From positions 28,199,334 through 28,263,333 of the forward strand of contig NW_024037074.1 of assembly GCF_015706575.1 (NCBI RefSeq): a stretch of 64,000 nt of DNA. The letters run 5' to 3'. Shown piece after piece: positions 43,639-54,112 of the stretch; the stretch's first letter is position 1, and each line of letters starts with the position of its first letter. The notes under the pieces are model-generated. The model was not told the DNA's origin, searched no databases, and was given only the letters and a program-made list of their open reading frames with translations. A program made the position numbers and the translations under genes. This DNA is from Patiria miniata (Eukaryota; Echinodermata; Asteroidea; Valvatida; Asterinidae).

Positions 43639-43805
43639 GAATACATTCAATTTAATTCATTTCAGTTGATATTTATTTAGCACTCTCCAATAAACCAACA
43701 CAAAGTTGGATAATGTAGGTACAATACAGTTATATTTAAACAAGCGATTACAAATATGAAGGTAATTACCACCAGAAAAAATAATGTTTTTAATATAATT
43801 TAATA
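43639..43805 (-). mobile_element. LINE/SINE 3'-tail fragment
   Basis: Absent from units 1 and 3 at the same point. On the - strand it ends GGAGAGTGCTAAATAAATA followed by AACTGAAATGAATTAAATTGAATG, the 'GCGCTATATAAAT + short A/T-rich repeat' style of 3' end found in many L2/CR1-like elements and their SINEs. Confidence 0.5.
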
Positions 43806-44834
43806 TACTCTTAAATATTTGTATCGTTCGCTAAATTCAACTGGGTTTGAATTTGTCTGCCCGTTTTTATGCGAGTTTGAAAGAAAGCGTTGCATTATTG
43901 AACGAGCAAGGTGTGAAATTGGACTAAAAGAAAGCTTTTTGAATGAAGAATTTGCTGTTTCAAAACTCACATTATTATGCTTTCAAAAACATTTCAATGA
44001 CTAACTAGTGCCCAACAAATTCATGCTTTTTTTGGGGGGAGGGGGGTTAAAATTAAGTTGAATAAAGGTTTAAAACAAAGCGTTTGAAGAAATTGAATGA
44101 TGATTTCAGGCAGCATTCAGTTTCCCGAGAAATTTTACATAACCACATTAAAACAGGTTGTTTTTCTGGACGTATTCGGCCAGAAAAATACCGGTCAAAT
44201 GATATTTTTTTCATTATTTATTAGTGTATACTTTTTCCTGTTTCGAATGATGATTTATCAATATGAAAAAACTCACAGTTTTATTAAAATCGATGATAAC
44301 ATTATTTCTTTCTCTACTCAAGTATAAACGCTGCAAGTTTTCGTTGTTATTTTTTTCAGCCGTTGTTATTTTTTTCAGTTGTTATTTTTTTTCATCGAGG
44401 TCTGTGTGGTGATGTTGAAATAATTCTTTCACAAACGTCGAAAGAGCGGGCCGTCCCCACAAAAAAAACCTGATGTAATTCGGTCTGCTTTCATAACATT
44501 TATCGGCGGGCAAAATTAATAACTGGCCCAATCATGTGGACACAAATAAAAACAGCTGTGGATTCCCCACAGCCACAGTTGACATGGCACCCAATTAAAA
44601 AAAGAACCAGCCTTTTCATAAAATGTAAGCCCCTTGTCCTCGGATAGGCCACTGTCATATCACGCCGAACACATTGTCTGAATAATGATTCCTCAACGTT
44701 ATTATGTAGTCGTACAATGTCTTTTAGATAAATTCTTCAGTTAATGTAACATCATTATTTCTTTAATCTACCTGTTTCTTATTAATTTTTTGTTTTTAGT
44801 TTTATATATAGGCCCTTTATTGCTTTCTTTACAG

Positions 44835-45680
44835 ATGAAGATCTGCGTGATCACCATTCTGTCAATCGCCCTCCTTCTGGGTAACTCTGTCAAGCTCCGA
44901 GCTTCCGTTACTGGGCCGGTTCCCTCGGATGGTGAAGGCCCTGCGTCTCAGGTGAGTCAGCAGTGCTGCCAAGGACCTGCTGCAATACCTGGTATACCGG
45001 GTTTGCCTGGACCAGCAGGACCGATGGGGCCGTACGGTCAGCCGGGGTCAAAGGGCGATTTAGGCCAGCAAGGTCACAAAGGTGAGATTGGACAGATTGG
45101 ACCTATGGGTGAGCGGGGAGCACATGGGAACACTGGGTCTAAAGGTGACGATGGGATTGGCCTGCCCGGCAAGATAGGTCCGAGAGGCCCACCGGGTCTT
45201 GTTGGAGCAGCCGGTCAGGCTGGTGTCAAAGGTCAGAAGGGTGAGCCAGGGGAGACACCAGACGACTCCAGTCAGCAGGTAGCATTCACCGTGGTGAGGA
45301 CGAGCACCTCGGATGAATCTACGAGTCACGACACCCGTTTGCCCTTCCAGCAGACCGAGACGCTTCTGCCAGGTACCATCTTCGATCTCGAGACCGGCAC
45401 GTTCACCTGTAGTGTGCCGGGTACCTACGTATTTACGTTTTCTGTTCTTAAGTATAGCAACCACGGTCGCTTTGACATCCATCTGGTTAAAAACAACCAC
45501 AGGGTGATTGCCACCTATGGTGAAACAAATCAACGAGGTCAGTTGTCTGGAAGCGCGGTGCTGGTTCTGCAGCGTGGAGATACGGTGTTTGTTACCATGT
45601 ACGGTAGGGCGTATGGTGATTCCACCTATAACTACACCTCATTCAGTGGCTTCCTCCTTTACCCGGAGTCAATTAATTAA
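44835..45680 (+). CDS. Secreted collagen-C1q protein (unit 4)
   Basis: A 281-residue product starting at the ATG right after the acceptor (AG at 44,833-44,834). Signal peptide 1-23; collagen about 53-141 with GIG at 107-109 and one triplet (GHK) more than units 3 and 5; C1q domain about 149-281, ending YPESIN. Two features set it apart. The first cysteine of the cluster is serine (VSQQCC, residue 41), which may alter disulfide-linked assembly. The loop before TSFSGF contains N-Y-T (266-268), a potential N-glycosylation site absent in the others. The TGT-to-AGT change that removes the cysteine also creates CAG|GTGAGT, a perfect splice-donor consensus (GT at 44,952). Otherwise intact. Confidence 0.92.
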   Translation: MKICVITILSIALLLGNSVKLRASVTGPVPSDGEGPASQVSQQCCQGPAAIPGIPGLPGPAGPMGPYGQPGSKGDLGQQGHKGEIGQIGPMGERGAHGNTGSKGDDGIGLPGKIGPRGPPGLVGAAGQAGVKGQKGEPGETPDDSSQQVAFTVVRTSTSDESTSHDTRLPFQQTETLLPGTIFDLETGTFTCSVPGTYVFTFSVLKYSNHGRFDIHLVKNNHRVIATYGETNQRGQLSGSAVLVLQRGDTVFVTMYGRAYGDSTYNYTSFSGFLLYPESIN

Positions 45681-46649
45681 TTAATTAATAAATAATCACC
45701 ACGCATAAATAAACAGGAGCAGTGTCTCCCCCAACAAACTGTTTGGTTTTTATTTTGCCGAAACAATAACAAATGATTTAACAGAAATAATGTTCAATTT
45801 AATAATAATAAACAAAATGTCTCCTATGGGTACCATTAACAGTAATGATCAATATGATTAATTTTAAATACATGTTTAGCTTTGATATATCAAAACGGTT
45901 TACAAAACATCAACACTACTTTTTTTCAATCATTAAAAATAAGATAAACATAAATCTCTAATTTTTAGAAGGAAATATTTTAAGCCGTGATTGAAAAATT
46001 CCAAATTCATACATATTTCTCAATAAAGCTGAAAGTCTGTTCCCCAGATATATACATGGTAAAAGCACAATCCCTGTATGCCTTGGTAGGCTTCGGACAA
46101 ACTTTAGGGTGGCTGAACTTAACCCCGTCGCAGCGTTTAGTGCGGATGTTAAACTCATGAACTGATCTTAACTCTACGGATAAGTCTGAAAACTAACAAA
46201 AGATCTTGAATTCAACCCTTACCGTATTTATAACTGGGAACCAATGTAGTTCCTGAAGTATGGATGCATGATCTATCCTTCTTGGGATAACCAGTCGGAC
46301 AGCAGCATTCTAAATATGTTGTCATTTACAATTTTGAGTGCTCGTTATAATTAGCTTTTCGTAGAAAAGTTTTGAGACATATTAAATAAGAATGCATTAA
46401 AATTGTTGACAACAATTATATTTGTATCCACTGTGGCATGAAATATCGTTATAAATAAAGTTTTAATAAAAATGTGAACAAATAAATTATTTGAGAAAAT
46501 ATGTTATTTGTTCACTTCTGTTATGTGAACATGCATAATAAGTTATGACTTTTGTAAGACATACATATTTCTGCACCGGTTGGGTTATTCTTAGTTGGGT
46601 GGAGACTCGCCCCTATATCATTAATCCTCGGAAAGATTTTGTTTCTTGC
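45681..46649. other. 3' flank of unit 4 (type A, short spacer)
   Basis: Collinear with 201-1,940 apart from the MITE at 1,108. AATAAA follows the stop closely. Contains the LINE tail (listed). Confidence 0.6.
45960..46265 (-). mobile_element. LINE reverse-transcriptase C-terminal remnant (unit 4, best preserved)
   Basis: The - strand reads LQELHWFPV at 46,232-46,258, then VRVEFKI: the classic LHWLPVxxRIxFKI block. Downstream on the same strand are the GNRLSALLRN and FGIFQSRLKIF stretches, matching W/GNxLPxxIR and FKxxLKxxLF. Dead fragment. Confidence 0.75.
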
Positions 46650-47435
46650 TGGAAAAAAATGTATCAATTTGAAGGGCACCCTGGTTTCGAATGTATTGTA
46701 TATAAATGGGTGACGTTACGTACCTTTATCATATTGTAAACCACGGCCTGAATCGAAGTGTATCCCTATGTGATATAAAATGCGTTATTTCTGAAAAAAA
46801 AACTGTTTGCATACACTTTTTTTTAATTACAGTTTTGTTCAAACTCAGCAAGTTTTGAGTTTGAACTGTAGTGTTGCTTTATTAATAGTATTTTGAAGTG
46901 GCTCATGATTTGATGTTACTTTGTAGAGATATTTGGCTATTTTCGACTCTGCTTTTCACATGTTTGTGTACCCATTTTTTTTTACAATCAGAATATGCAA
47001 TTATCAAAGAAAAGTTATGAATGTTTTGTATATTTTTTATGTTTTTACAGATGTTTGAAAAGTTTAAAAAGAGTACGATACAAAGAAGTATAGGAACCAG
47101 AAATTCCTTCAATTTTAAAATTTTGCAGTGTTCACAAAATAACATCTATATAAACAGCTGAAATTTGCACTGCATCTAACCATTTTTGTTGCATTTGTTT
47201 TTAAAGACCTCTTTGGTAATTTGATCTAAGCAGTATTTAAAAAAAAATCAACGTGTGCCTTCTGGAAGAAGTATTAATATTAAGAATGCTGAACCTGACA
47301 TAGCCAAGGGTGTAGACCTGTGTGTAACGAATGGTTTGTTTAAATAGCACCGTGAAGCTTTGGTAATCGATCGATAGGGCTACATCACTTTCGATATTAG
47401 CGATTTGTAATGTATTTTATACTTAGTTCCTCACT
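46650..47435. other. Unit-specific insertion in short spacer
   Basis: Spacer homology to unit 0 breaks at TTTCTTGCTGG and resumes at AACGTGCAGAGAAAGTTAT. About 780 AT-rich bases with no recognised ends or gene. Confidence 0.5.
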
Positions 47436-49251
47436 GAATTAACGTGCAGAGAAAGTTATTGTGATGGATTGTCAAACATTTAGGCCATCCCATCATTTTC
47501 GAAAGCTTGAATTTGCGAGTTGTTATACAGCTAATTATCCATGTTTTTTTCCCATTTTTTATTTTTACTTTATTAGTAACGAATAAAAAACTTAAGTTGA
47601 TGTTGATAATCAGGCTATTTTGTTGAGACGTGTCCTGTCATCAAATAAAAATTCCACTACAAAGAGGAAAAATAGGCGGGGTTTGTTGTCATGATTTGAG
47701 ACAACAAAACGGCACCTTCTCACTGTATGTAGCGAACAAGAAGTAAAGACATTTAGATAAAATCGACCTAGGAAATCAAACCAACACACATTAATGTGTT
47801 AAATACTTAGTTTATAACAGCCTAATCGTTGTTTCCTCGATTTTTGCATGCTCTGAGGAATAGATTTGTTTCTAGGGCTACAAAGGTTATTCACTTGTGC
47901 ATGAGACGCCGACCAAAACAATCGGCCGTTCTGCATTGCTCCGAGGAATAAAATAGAGTAGATAACAAACGTTCATTCTTTTGTTGTGAAATATGCTTTA
48001 TAACCCGGTACTGCTGACATTTTCTAGTTTTTTTTCATTTAATTACTTTGTGGCCTGACATTTATTCGTTTCTTGCGGTGTAGACTGCATATGTCCCCAC
48101 CTCCGTTTTTTAGACTCGGTAATACTAGAAACCGGAACCGGTCTACTAGCAGCAGTGAAGCCAGACTTCCCACCATGGGGGAAGGGGGGGGGGGCAGGAT
48201 GTTACAGTGTGAGGGAGGGAGGGGCAATTTCTGTTATACCTAATAACCGCATGGTCAATGTGAATTATTTATTTCGGGGGGGGGGGGACGGGGGGGGGGG
48301 GCGACTGCAGGACATTTTTTTTCTATGTGTGTGTGTAAGCCCAACCCCCTACACCCCCACCCCAGCCTCCCCACTCAACCTGGCTACACCGCTGTCTACC
48401 AGCAAGGTGGATTAGATACATCTTTACAGTGAACTAAAGCAGCCACATGAATTGGAGAAAAAAATCGAATATTTTACTAGAGCTACAATAGACGACAAGA
48501 CTGTTGTAAAATCGACTTACTCATCCTCTTCCTCTGAATGGAAATAATAATGGAAAGAAGAACAACAGAACCCTGGCATTAAATACCCCCCCCCCGGATC
48601 TCGAGCCGCCTTAGCATACATTTGGGGTTCGGGATCCGCCGTGGGCTGCCCTAGGGTGGTTAGGAGGTGAAAGGGATGATGGGAGCGGGGTTCCTAGGTG
48701 GATTCGTGCTTAGGCTATTGAAGGTTGGGGTTTTGTTAAGAAAAGAAGACTATTTCAAATGGTTGGATCGAAACAGTTAAGCTTGGGAATGGATTTGGTT
48801 GGGCGAGAGTCAAAATTGGGTTGGCATATTTCTGTGTTTGGTTTTGGTATAGGTTGGGCTCAATAAGCGTGGAGGGGGTTCTGCAGGTGCAATGTCAATT
48901 GCATGCCGAGAAGTTGGTCTGGGCGAGCGCGCGTTTGACTTGTGGATGGGGATAGATCAATGGTTATAATTAAGTTGCCTTTGGGAACGGCTGGGCTCTG
49001 CAAAATAAGTATACTTTCAGGGCGGCAATTGTACATGGACCGGATAATGCACACAATATATTCAAGTTCTTATTACTTTTTGGAAAAGCTGAATTCATTT
49101 CATCTTCGGTTTTTTTATCACAAATATAGACTGCGTAAGAATACTAGCCACCAAATGCGTGGCTTCATTTAATAACACAAAGCGCAAAACAAACACTGAT
49201 TGAATCACGTATGGCCGGTGTACGTCATTATTCTCTTCACCAATCAGAGTT
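47436..49251. other. Pre-promoter region of unit 5 (single copy of the duplicated segment)
   Basis: Matches 3,786-5,690 but present once. Poly-G runs at 48,184-48,194, 48,276-48,302; poly-C at 48,587-48,595. No gene is seen. Confidence 0.55.
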
Positions 49252-49576
49252 AGTCACCCAACAAGTCGGTGACCACAAGTGAGTGGTCTGTGATTGACAG
49301 GTGCCAATCACAATCCACGTGTTTGAATGTGTCACCGACATCCATACGATCATTCCACCAAAAAGATGCGTCTATTTGAGTGTCGGTGATACAAGCTTCG
49401 AGTTTAACGTGTGGCAATGTAACATTAACATCATTTCCGTCTCACAAATATGGAGCGAGTCAGTGATGTGTGATTGACAGCGCGCAGGGGGCCAATCACA
49501 AACCGGGCATGCAATTTCCTCAGTCACTGCTCGGGAAATTGACGTTAATATTTAAGTCACAAGCTGCCGGCTCACT
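49252..49576 (+). promoter_or_regulatory. C1q unit 5 promoter
   Basis: Distal element 49,289-49,312, proximal element 49,469-49,500, TATTTAA at 49,549-49,555. The CRE-like GACGTCA of other copies is GACGTTA here. Confidence 0.75.
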
Positions 49577-49657
49577 CCTCACAACGACCGCAGCTCATGT
49601 TCACGTTCAGACGACAACCCGAGAGAACTGTTTGCAAGATCGAACAAGAATTGCACG
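49577..49657 (+). other. First (5') exon of unit 5
   Basis: ATG at 49,597 opens MFTFRRQ...QELH; donor CACG|GTGAGT with GT at 49,658. Presumed to splice to 52,813. Confidence 0.65.
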
Positions 49658-50582
49658 GTGAGTGTTTGAAACCGTCTTTTACGATAATTCTGCAAACTTT
49701 GGGATAGATCTTTTGTGATATATGATATTGACACAATGTGCTTAATGGCAAAACAGTGCGCTGTAAATATTTCCGACCATGATGATTCCATTTCCATACG
49801 GTTATTCGATAACTTATCATGCGATATTGGTGCTTGAATCATAACCAGGTATTATGATGCATAGACTATAGCTGAATAAGCTGTAGTCTGAAAAGTCGAT
49901 GCGGATTCAGACCAAAATTTTGTGGGGCCAAAATCAGGCAATAATATAGCTAAGAGCAAATACATGTATATAGTTACGATTTTTTTTATTTGTTGGGGAT
50001 TCCTGACTGACAATATTTCAGCTCCTACTTACATAGTGCACCCTCGACGCATTTTAATTGCCCTAAATACTGAAAAGTGAAGAAAAAAACACTATAAATT
50101 CATGAAAGTTTTATAGTTTTTATTGCCATTCAGATTCGCCGGTTTTCCAGTCAAACATGGCTGTAGCTTTTTCAAGAGTGTATTACATCAAGTTCCTTAT
50201 TGTTATTAAAGTTCATGCACTTTCACAATTTTGTCAGATGATGAATTTAAACCTATTCGTGTTTAACGACAGAAATCTTGCGAAAGCTCGACCGCCCATA
50301 ATATCAGTATGATCAATCACCTCCTTTATTTTCTCCTATTTTTCCCTGTTTATTGTCAAACCTAAAATCCCGATGCGATGGGCTCACTTTTTCCCCCCGG
50401 AAATCACTCTAGCTAATACAGGATAAAAGGTTATGCGGAAGTTGGCCACGAAAAAACATTTAAAGGAAATCGTTACATCTGAAACATCCTGTCCTATGTT
50501 GTGTTATTGAACATTCGGAAAAACTCAATGCATTTTGCGTAATGTGTTTTTTAAACTGTGTCTTTAAACCATTTCTATATAT

Positions 50583-51024
50583 GGGTGCAGGCCAGTAAAT
50601 CAGTCCGAAATTGCCTTCGCCTGCAAAATCACGAATTGCATGCCCTCAAATTCTTCAGAATTAGAGCATTTTGAAGGCCGTGAACTTGATTTTTTTTTTA
50701 AAGAAGAAAAAAGGTTTGAAGCCGTGCAGAGGACCGCCAGCTCGTATTTCTGTGAAATGTGGATGTTGATTCGGCCCTAAAATGCCTCTATTTTGCAGTC
50801 GAGCGTAGGCGTCCATTTTCAAAATGGCGATGGGCTTTGATCACCTAGATGATTGAACCCCAGAAAATTGAACAGAAAATGAAGGATGATGAAATAATCT
50901 TTAATTTGATGTACGTCTTGAACAGTCCTCAGAGAGTTATTACCTGAATTCCTGAAGTGGGGACATAAAATTTGTATTGGGGTCTATTGGAATGTATTAC
51001 ATTCCAATGTATTACTGGTCTGCA
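50583..51024. mobile_element. MITE of the GGGTGCAGACCAGTAAAT family (unit 5)
   Basis: Orthologous to 7,005-7,463: GGGTGCAGGCCAGTAAATCAG at the left, ATTACTGGTCTGCAAC at the right. Confidence 0.6.
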
Positions 51025-51277
51025 ACGATAGGTCTACGCGTTACTTTCAAGCGTTGCAGGATAAAAGTGTCAATTGTCAGAATAGACTTAAGGGCGCCAA
51101 TGCAAACAAATCGGATCATGATCACACACATTTTATTCATGTTTAAATTGCCCCCCGGACAAGCAAAAAAAAAAAAAAAAAAAAAAAAACAGGAGAAAAA
51201 AAGGGATAAAAAGAAAAAGAAGAAAGAGGTGCGATCATATTGTTGTTAATTTAATTGGTTGGGGTGCAAATGTTCTC

Positions 51278-51762
51278 GGACACCCTCAAAAAATTATCGA
51301 TCGGGAAAATGATATTGGGGGGGGGGGAGGATGTGCTTTGTCCTCCTCTACACAAAAATATCCTGGCGACGCCCATGGCTGGATAGATAGAATCATCTTA
51401 AGAGTTGAGGTTAGCACAAATTACTCGAGCGTCAATTTAGATTTTGCATCTTCCCTTAAAAAAAAGGAGATTTCTTGTCCTAATTTTACCCGGTTCTTCA
51501 TATTGGTTAATGACCCCGGACACCCTCAAAAAAAATCAATCCGGAAAATATATTGATATTTGAGGGAAAATGTGCTTTGTCCTCCTCTACCCACACAAAA
51601 ATCCTTGCGACGCCCATGGCTGGATACATTCGTAGAAATCATGTTAAAAGATGAGGTTTGCACAAATTATTCGAGTGTCAATTTAGATTTTGCATCTTTC
51701 CTTAAAAGAAAAACAGATTTCTTGTCCTAATTTTACCAGGTTCTTCATACTGGTTAATGACG
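51278..51762. repeat. ~240-bp tandem duplication in unit 5 intron
   Basis: GGACACCCTCAAAAA at 51,278 and 51,518, followed in both by GTGCTTTGTCCTCCTCTAC, GACGCCCATGGCTGGATA and GTCAATTTAGATTTTGCATC. Unit 1 has a single copy (7,700-7,950). Confidence 0.85.
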
Positions 51763-52420
51763 AAACACGCATGAGGTTTTTTTTCTTTCATGTTTACGTG
51801 GAAACCATCAGTTTCGTAAAACAAACCAAAAAAAAAATAAGAGAACGAAAAGAACTAAAAATGAGATATGCATGCAAACTAGAAAAAGATTAACCGTTGA
51901 TCGTGATAGAGATAACAAAATAAATTTGATTGATTTTGAGTATCTTTTTAATTATCTTTTTATTTCCACAGAGTGATTACAACAATTAACAAACTGGTTA
52001 ATATGGTCTAAATTTTGAAAAAAAAAATATTTTTGCGCAATAAACCTCATTTTTGGCGAGTGCTCAAAATGTCATTCTTTCTATAATCTAGCCACCTAAC
52101 AATGTTCCTGTCATGTTTCCTTCCCTGCCAATTAAAACAAAAGTGTGTAAATTGCTTCATGACATTTTATCAAAAGTCATTGCATTTTTATCACAAAGAG
52201 TCATTAAAACATGTTGCTTTTTCTAGGCGTATTCGGTCACGAAAATGCAAATAATCTTTGACCATTGTTTTTATTTGTGAATAATTGTTCCTGGTTTCGA
52301 ATGATTATTGATCAAAGTGAAAAAAAAAACCTCAAAATTGTATTAAAATCAATGATTAAAGTATTTCTTTCTTTACTCAAGCATAAACGTTACCAGTGTT
52401 CTTTGTTTCTTATTGTTCAG

Positions 52421-52488
52421 CCTACATTGAACTCCTTTTGATCTCTTCTTGGACCTGATCTTCAAGACTTCAAGACCGAACCATCGAG
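52421..52488 (+). other. Candidate internal 5' untranslated exon (unit 5)
   Basis: Acceptor TATTGTTCAG, end CATCGAG|GTCGGT; counterpart of 9,272-9,337 and 29,869-29,936. Confidence 0.35.
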
Positions 52489-52812
52489 GTCGGTGTGATG
52501 ATGTTTAATTTATTCTATCATGACCGTTGAAAGGGCGTGCCGTCCCCATAAAAAAATAATGTAATTCAGTCTCCTTTCCAAACCTTTATCGGCGGGCAAA
52601 ACAATTAGTGTGGATTGCCCCCAGTTGCCATGGCAACAGATTTAAAAAGAACCCACCTTTTTATTTACATGTTATCCCCTTGCTCTCGGATAGGCCATTG
52701 CCGACACATTCTCTGAATAATGATTCCTCCAAATTGTGTCTCGTATACAAATTCTTCAGTTTATGTAGTGATTTTGTTTGTAATTTTAGGCCCTGTATTG
52801 TTTTCCTTTCAG

Positions 52813-53649
52813 ATGAAAATCTGCGTGGCCACCATTCTGTCAATCGCCCTCCTTCTGGGTAACTCTGTCAAGCTCCGAGCTTCTGTTACTGGGCCGGTTC
52901 CCTCGGATGGCGATGGTCCTGCGTTTCAGGTGTGTCAGCAGTGCTGCCAGGGACCTGCTGCAATACCCGGCATACCAGGTCTGCCTGGTCTAGTAGGACC
53001 GATGGGGCCGTACGGTCAGCCGGGGTCAAAGGGCGATGCAGGTCAGCAAGGTGAGATTGGCCCTATTGGACCTATGGGTGAGCGAGGAGCACCTGGGAAC
53101 ACTGGGTCTAAAGGTGATGATGGGATTGGTCTGCCCGGCAAGATAGGTCCGAGAGGGCTACCTGGTTTTGTTGGAGGAACTGGGGAAACTGGTGTCAAAG
53201 GTCAGAAGGGTGAGCCAGGGGAGACACCAGACGACTCCAACAAGCGGGTAGCATTCACCGTGGTGAGGACGAGCAGCTCGGATACCTCTATGAGTAACGG
53301 CATCCGTTTGCCATTCCAGCAGGCCGAGACCCTTCTGCCGGGTACCAGCTTCGATCTCGAGACCGGCACGTTCACATGTAGTGTGCCGGGCACCTACGTA
53401 TTTACGTTTTCAAGTCTTAAGTATAGCAACAGCGGTACTTTCAACATCCACCTTGTTAAAAACAACTACAGGGTGATCACTTCCCATGGTGCATCAAATC
53501 AACGTGGTCAGTTGTCTGGTAGCGCGGTGCTGGTTCTGCAGCGTGGAGATACGGTGTATTTGACCATGTACGGTATGGCGTTTAGTGATTCCACCAATCA
53601 CCACACCTCATTCAGCGGCTTCCTCCTTTACCCGGAATTAATTAATTAA
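52813..53649 (+). CDS. Secreted collagen-C1q protein (unit 5)
   Basis: A 278-residue product starting right after the acceptor (AG at 52,811-52,812); longer upstream starts cross the splice site. Signal peptide 1-23; CQQCC at 41-45; collagen about 53-138 with GIG at 104-106; C1q domain about 146-278 with TGTFTCSVPGTYVFTFS and terminal TSFSGFLLYPELIN. The stalk segment LPGFVGGTGETGVKGQKGEPG is identical to unit 3, while the C-terminal YPE.IN extension matches unit 4, so the gene looks like a recombinant of the two types. Variable positions in the C1q head differ from all other copies. Function is inferred as for unit 3. Confidence 0.92.
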   Translation: MKICVATILSIALLLGNSVKLRASVTGPVPSDGDGPAFQVCQQCCQGPAAIPGIPGLPGLVGPMGPYGQPGSKGDAGQQGEIGPIGPMGERGAPGNTGSKGDDGIGLPGKIGPRGLPGFVGGTGETGVKGQKGEPGETPDDSNKRVAFTVVRTSSSDTSMSNGIRLPFQQAETLLPGTSFDLETGTFTCSVPGTYVFTFSSLKYSNSGTFNIHLVKNNYRVITSHGASNQRGQLSGSAVLVLQRGDTVYLTMYGMAFSDSTNHHTSFSGFLLYPELIN

Positions 53650-54112
53650 TTAATTAATAATCACCTCGCATAAATATACAGGAGCAGTGCTGCCCCCCAA
53701 AAAACTTCGCTTTCCATTTTGCCGAAACAATAACCAACGAATTAACAACAATAATGTTCAAAGACATAATACACACAATAATTGACGACAATATGTTTCC
53801 TTTTGTTACCATCAGAAGCTATGATAAAAAATGAGTAATTTTTAATACATCTTTAGCATTAAAATATCAAAACGGTTAACAAGACATCAAAACTACTTTA
53901 AAAAGAATCATTAAAAATCAGTTCAAATAATACTAGTTTTTGGAAGGAAATATTTTAAGCTGTGAATAAAAAATTCCAAATTCATCAATCTTTCTCTTTT
54001 GGCTGACAGTGTGTTCCATGGATGCATACATGGTAAAAGCCCAATCCCTGTATGCCTTGCCAGGCTTTGGACACATTTTAGGGTGGTCGAGCTTAACCCC
54101 GTCACAGTTTTT
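53650..54112. other. Unit 5 3' flank, part 1 (type A)
   Basis: Follows the unit 4 flank, including a truncated LINE tail on the - strand (53,933-54,110; frame with GKAYRDWAFTMYAS and FYSQLKIF), and stops abruptly at GTCACAG/TTTTTCTCC. Confidence 0.65.

Larger units (their letters stand above)
39787..44834 (+). other. Intron 1 region of unit 4 (expanded)
   Basis: The longest first intron here, about 5.0 kb. Extra length comes from two tandem duplications (39,970-40,210; 40,100-41,710) and an insertion (about 41,955-42,860) with a nested MITE. A hAT-like MITE (43,361-43,487) and a LINE 3' tail (43,639-43,805) follow. The candidate internal 5' exon is mostly deleted near 44,360-44,397. It ends CTTTCTTTACAG at 44,834. 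Confidence 0.6.
49658..52812 (+). other. Intron 1 region of unit 5
   Basis: Collinear with the unit 1 intron up to about 52,190, where roughly 640 bases (hAT-like MITE and following module) are missing. From about 52,440 it becomes unit 3-like. Contains a MITE, an A-rich run at 51,169-51,189, a tandem duplication (51,278-51,762), and the candidate 5' exon 52,421-52,488. Confidence 0.6.

Noticed and set aside
51134..51249. Lysine-rich coding end in the unit 5 intron
   Set aside because: It is a translated A-rich run next to poly-C, inside an intron.
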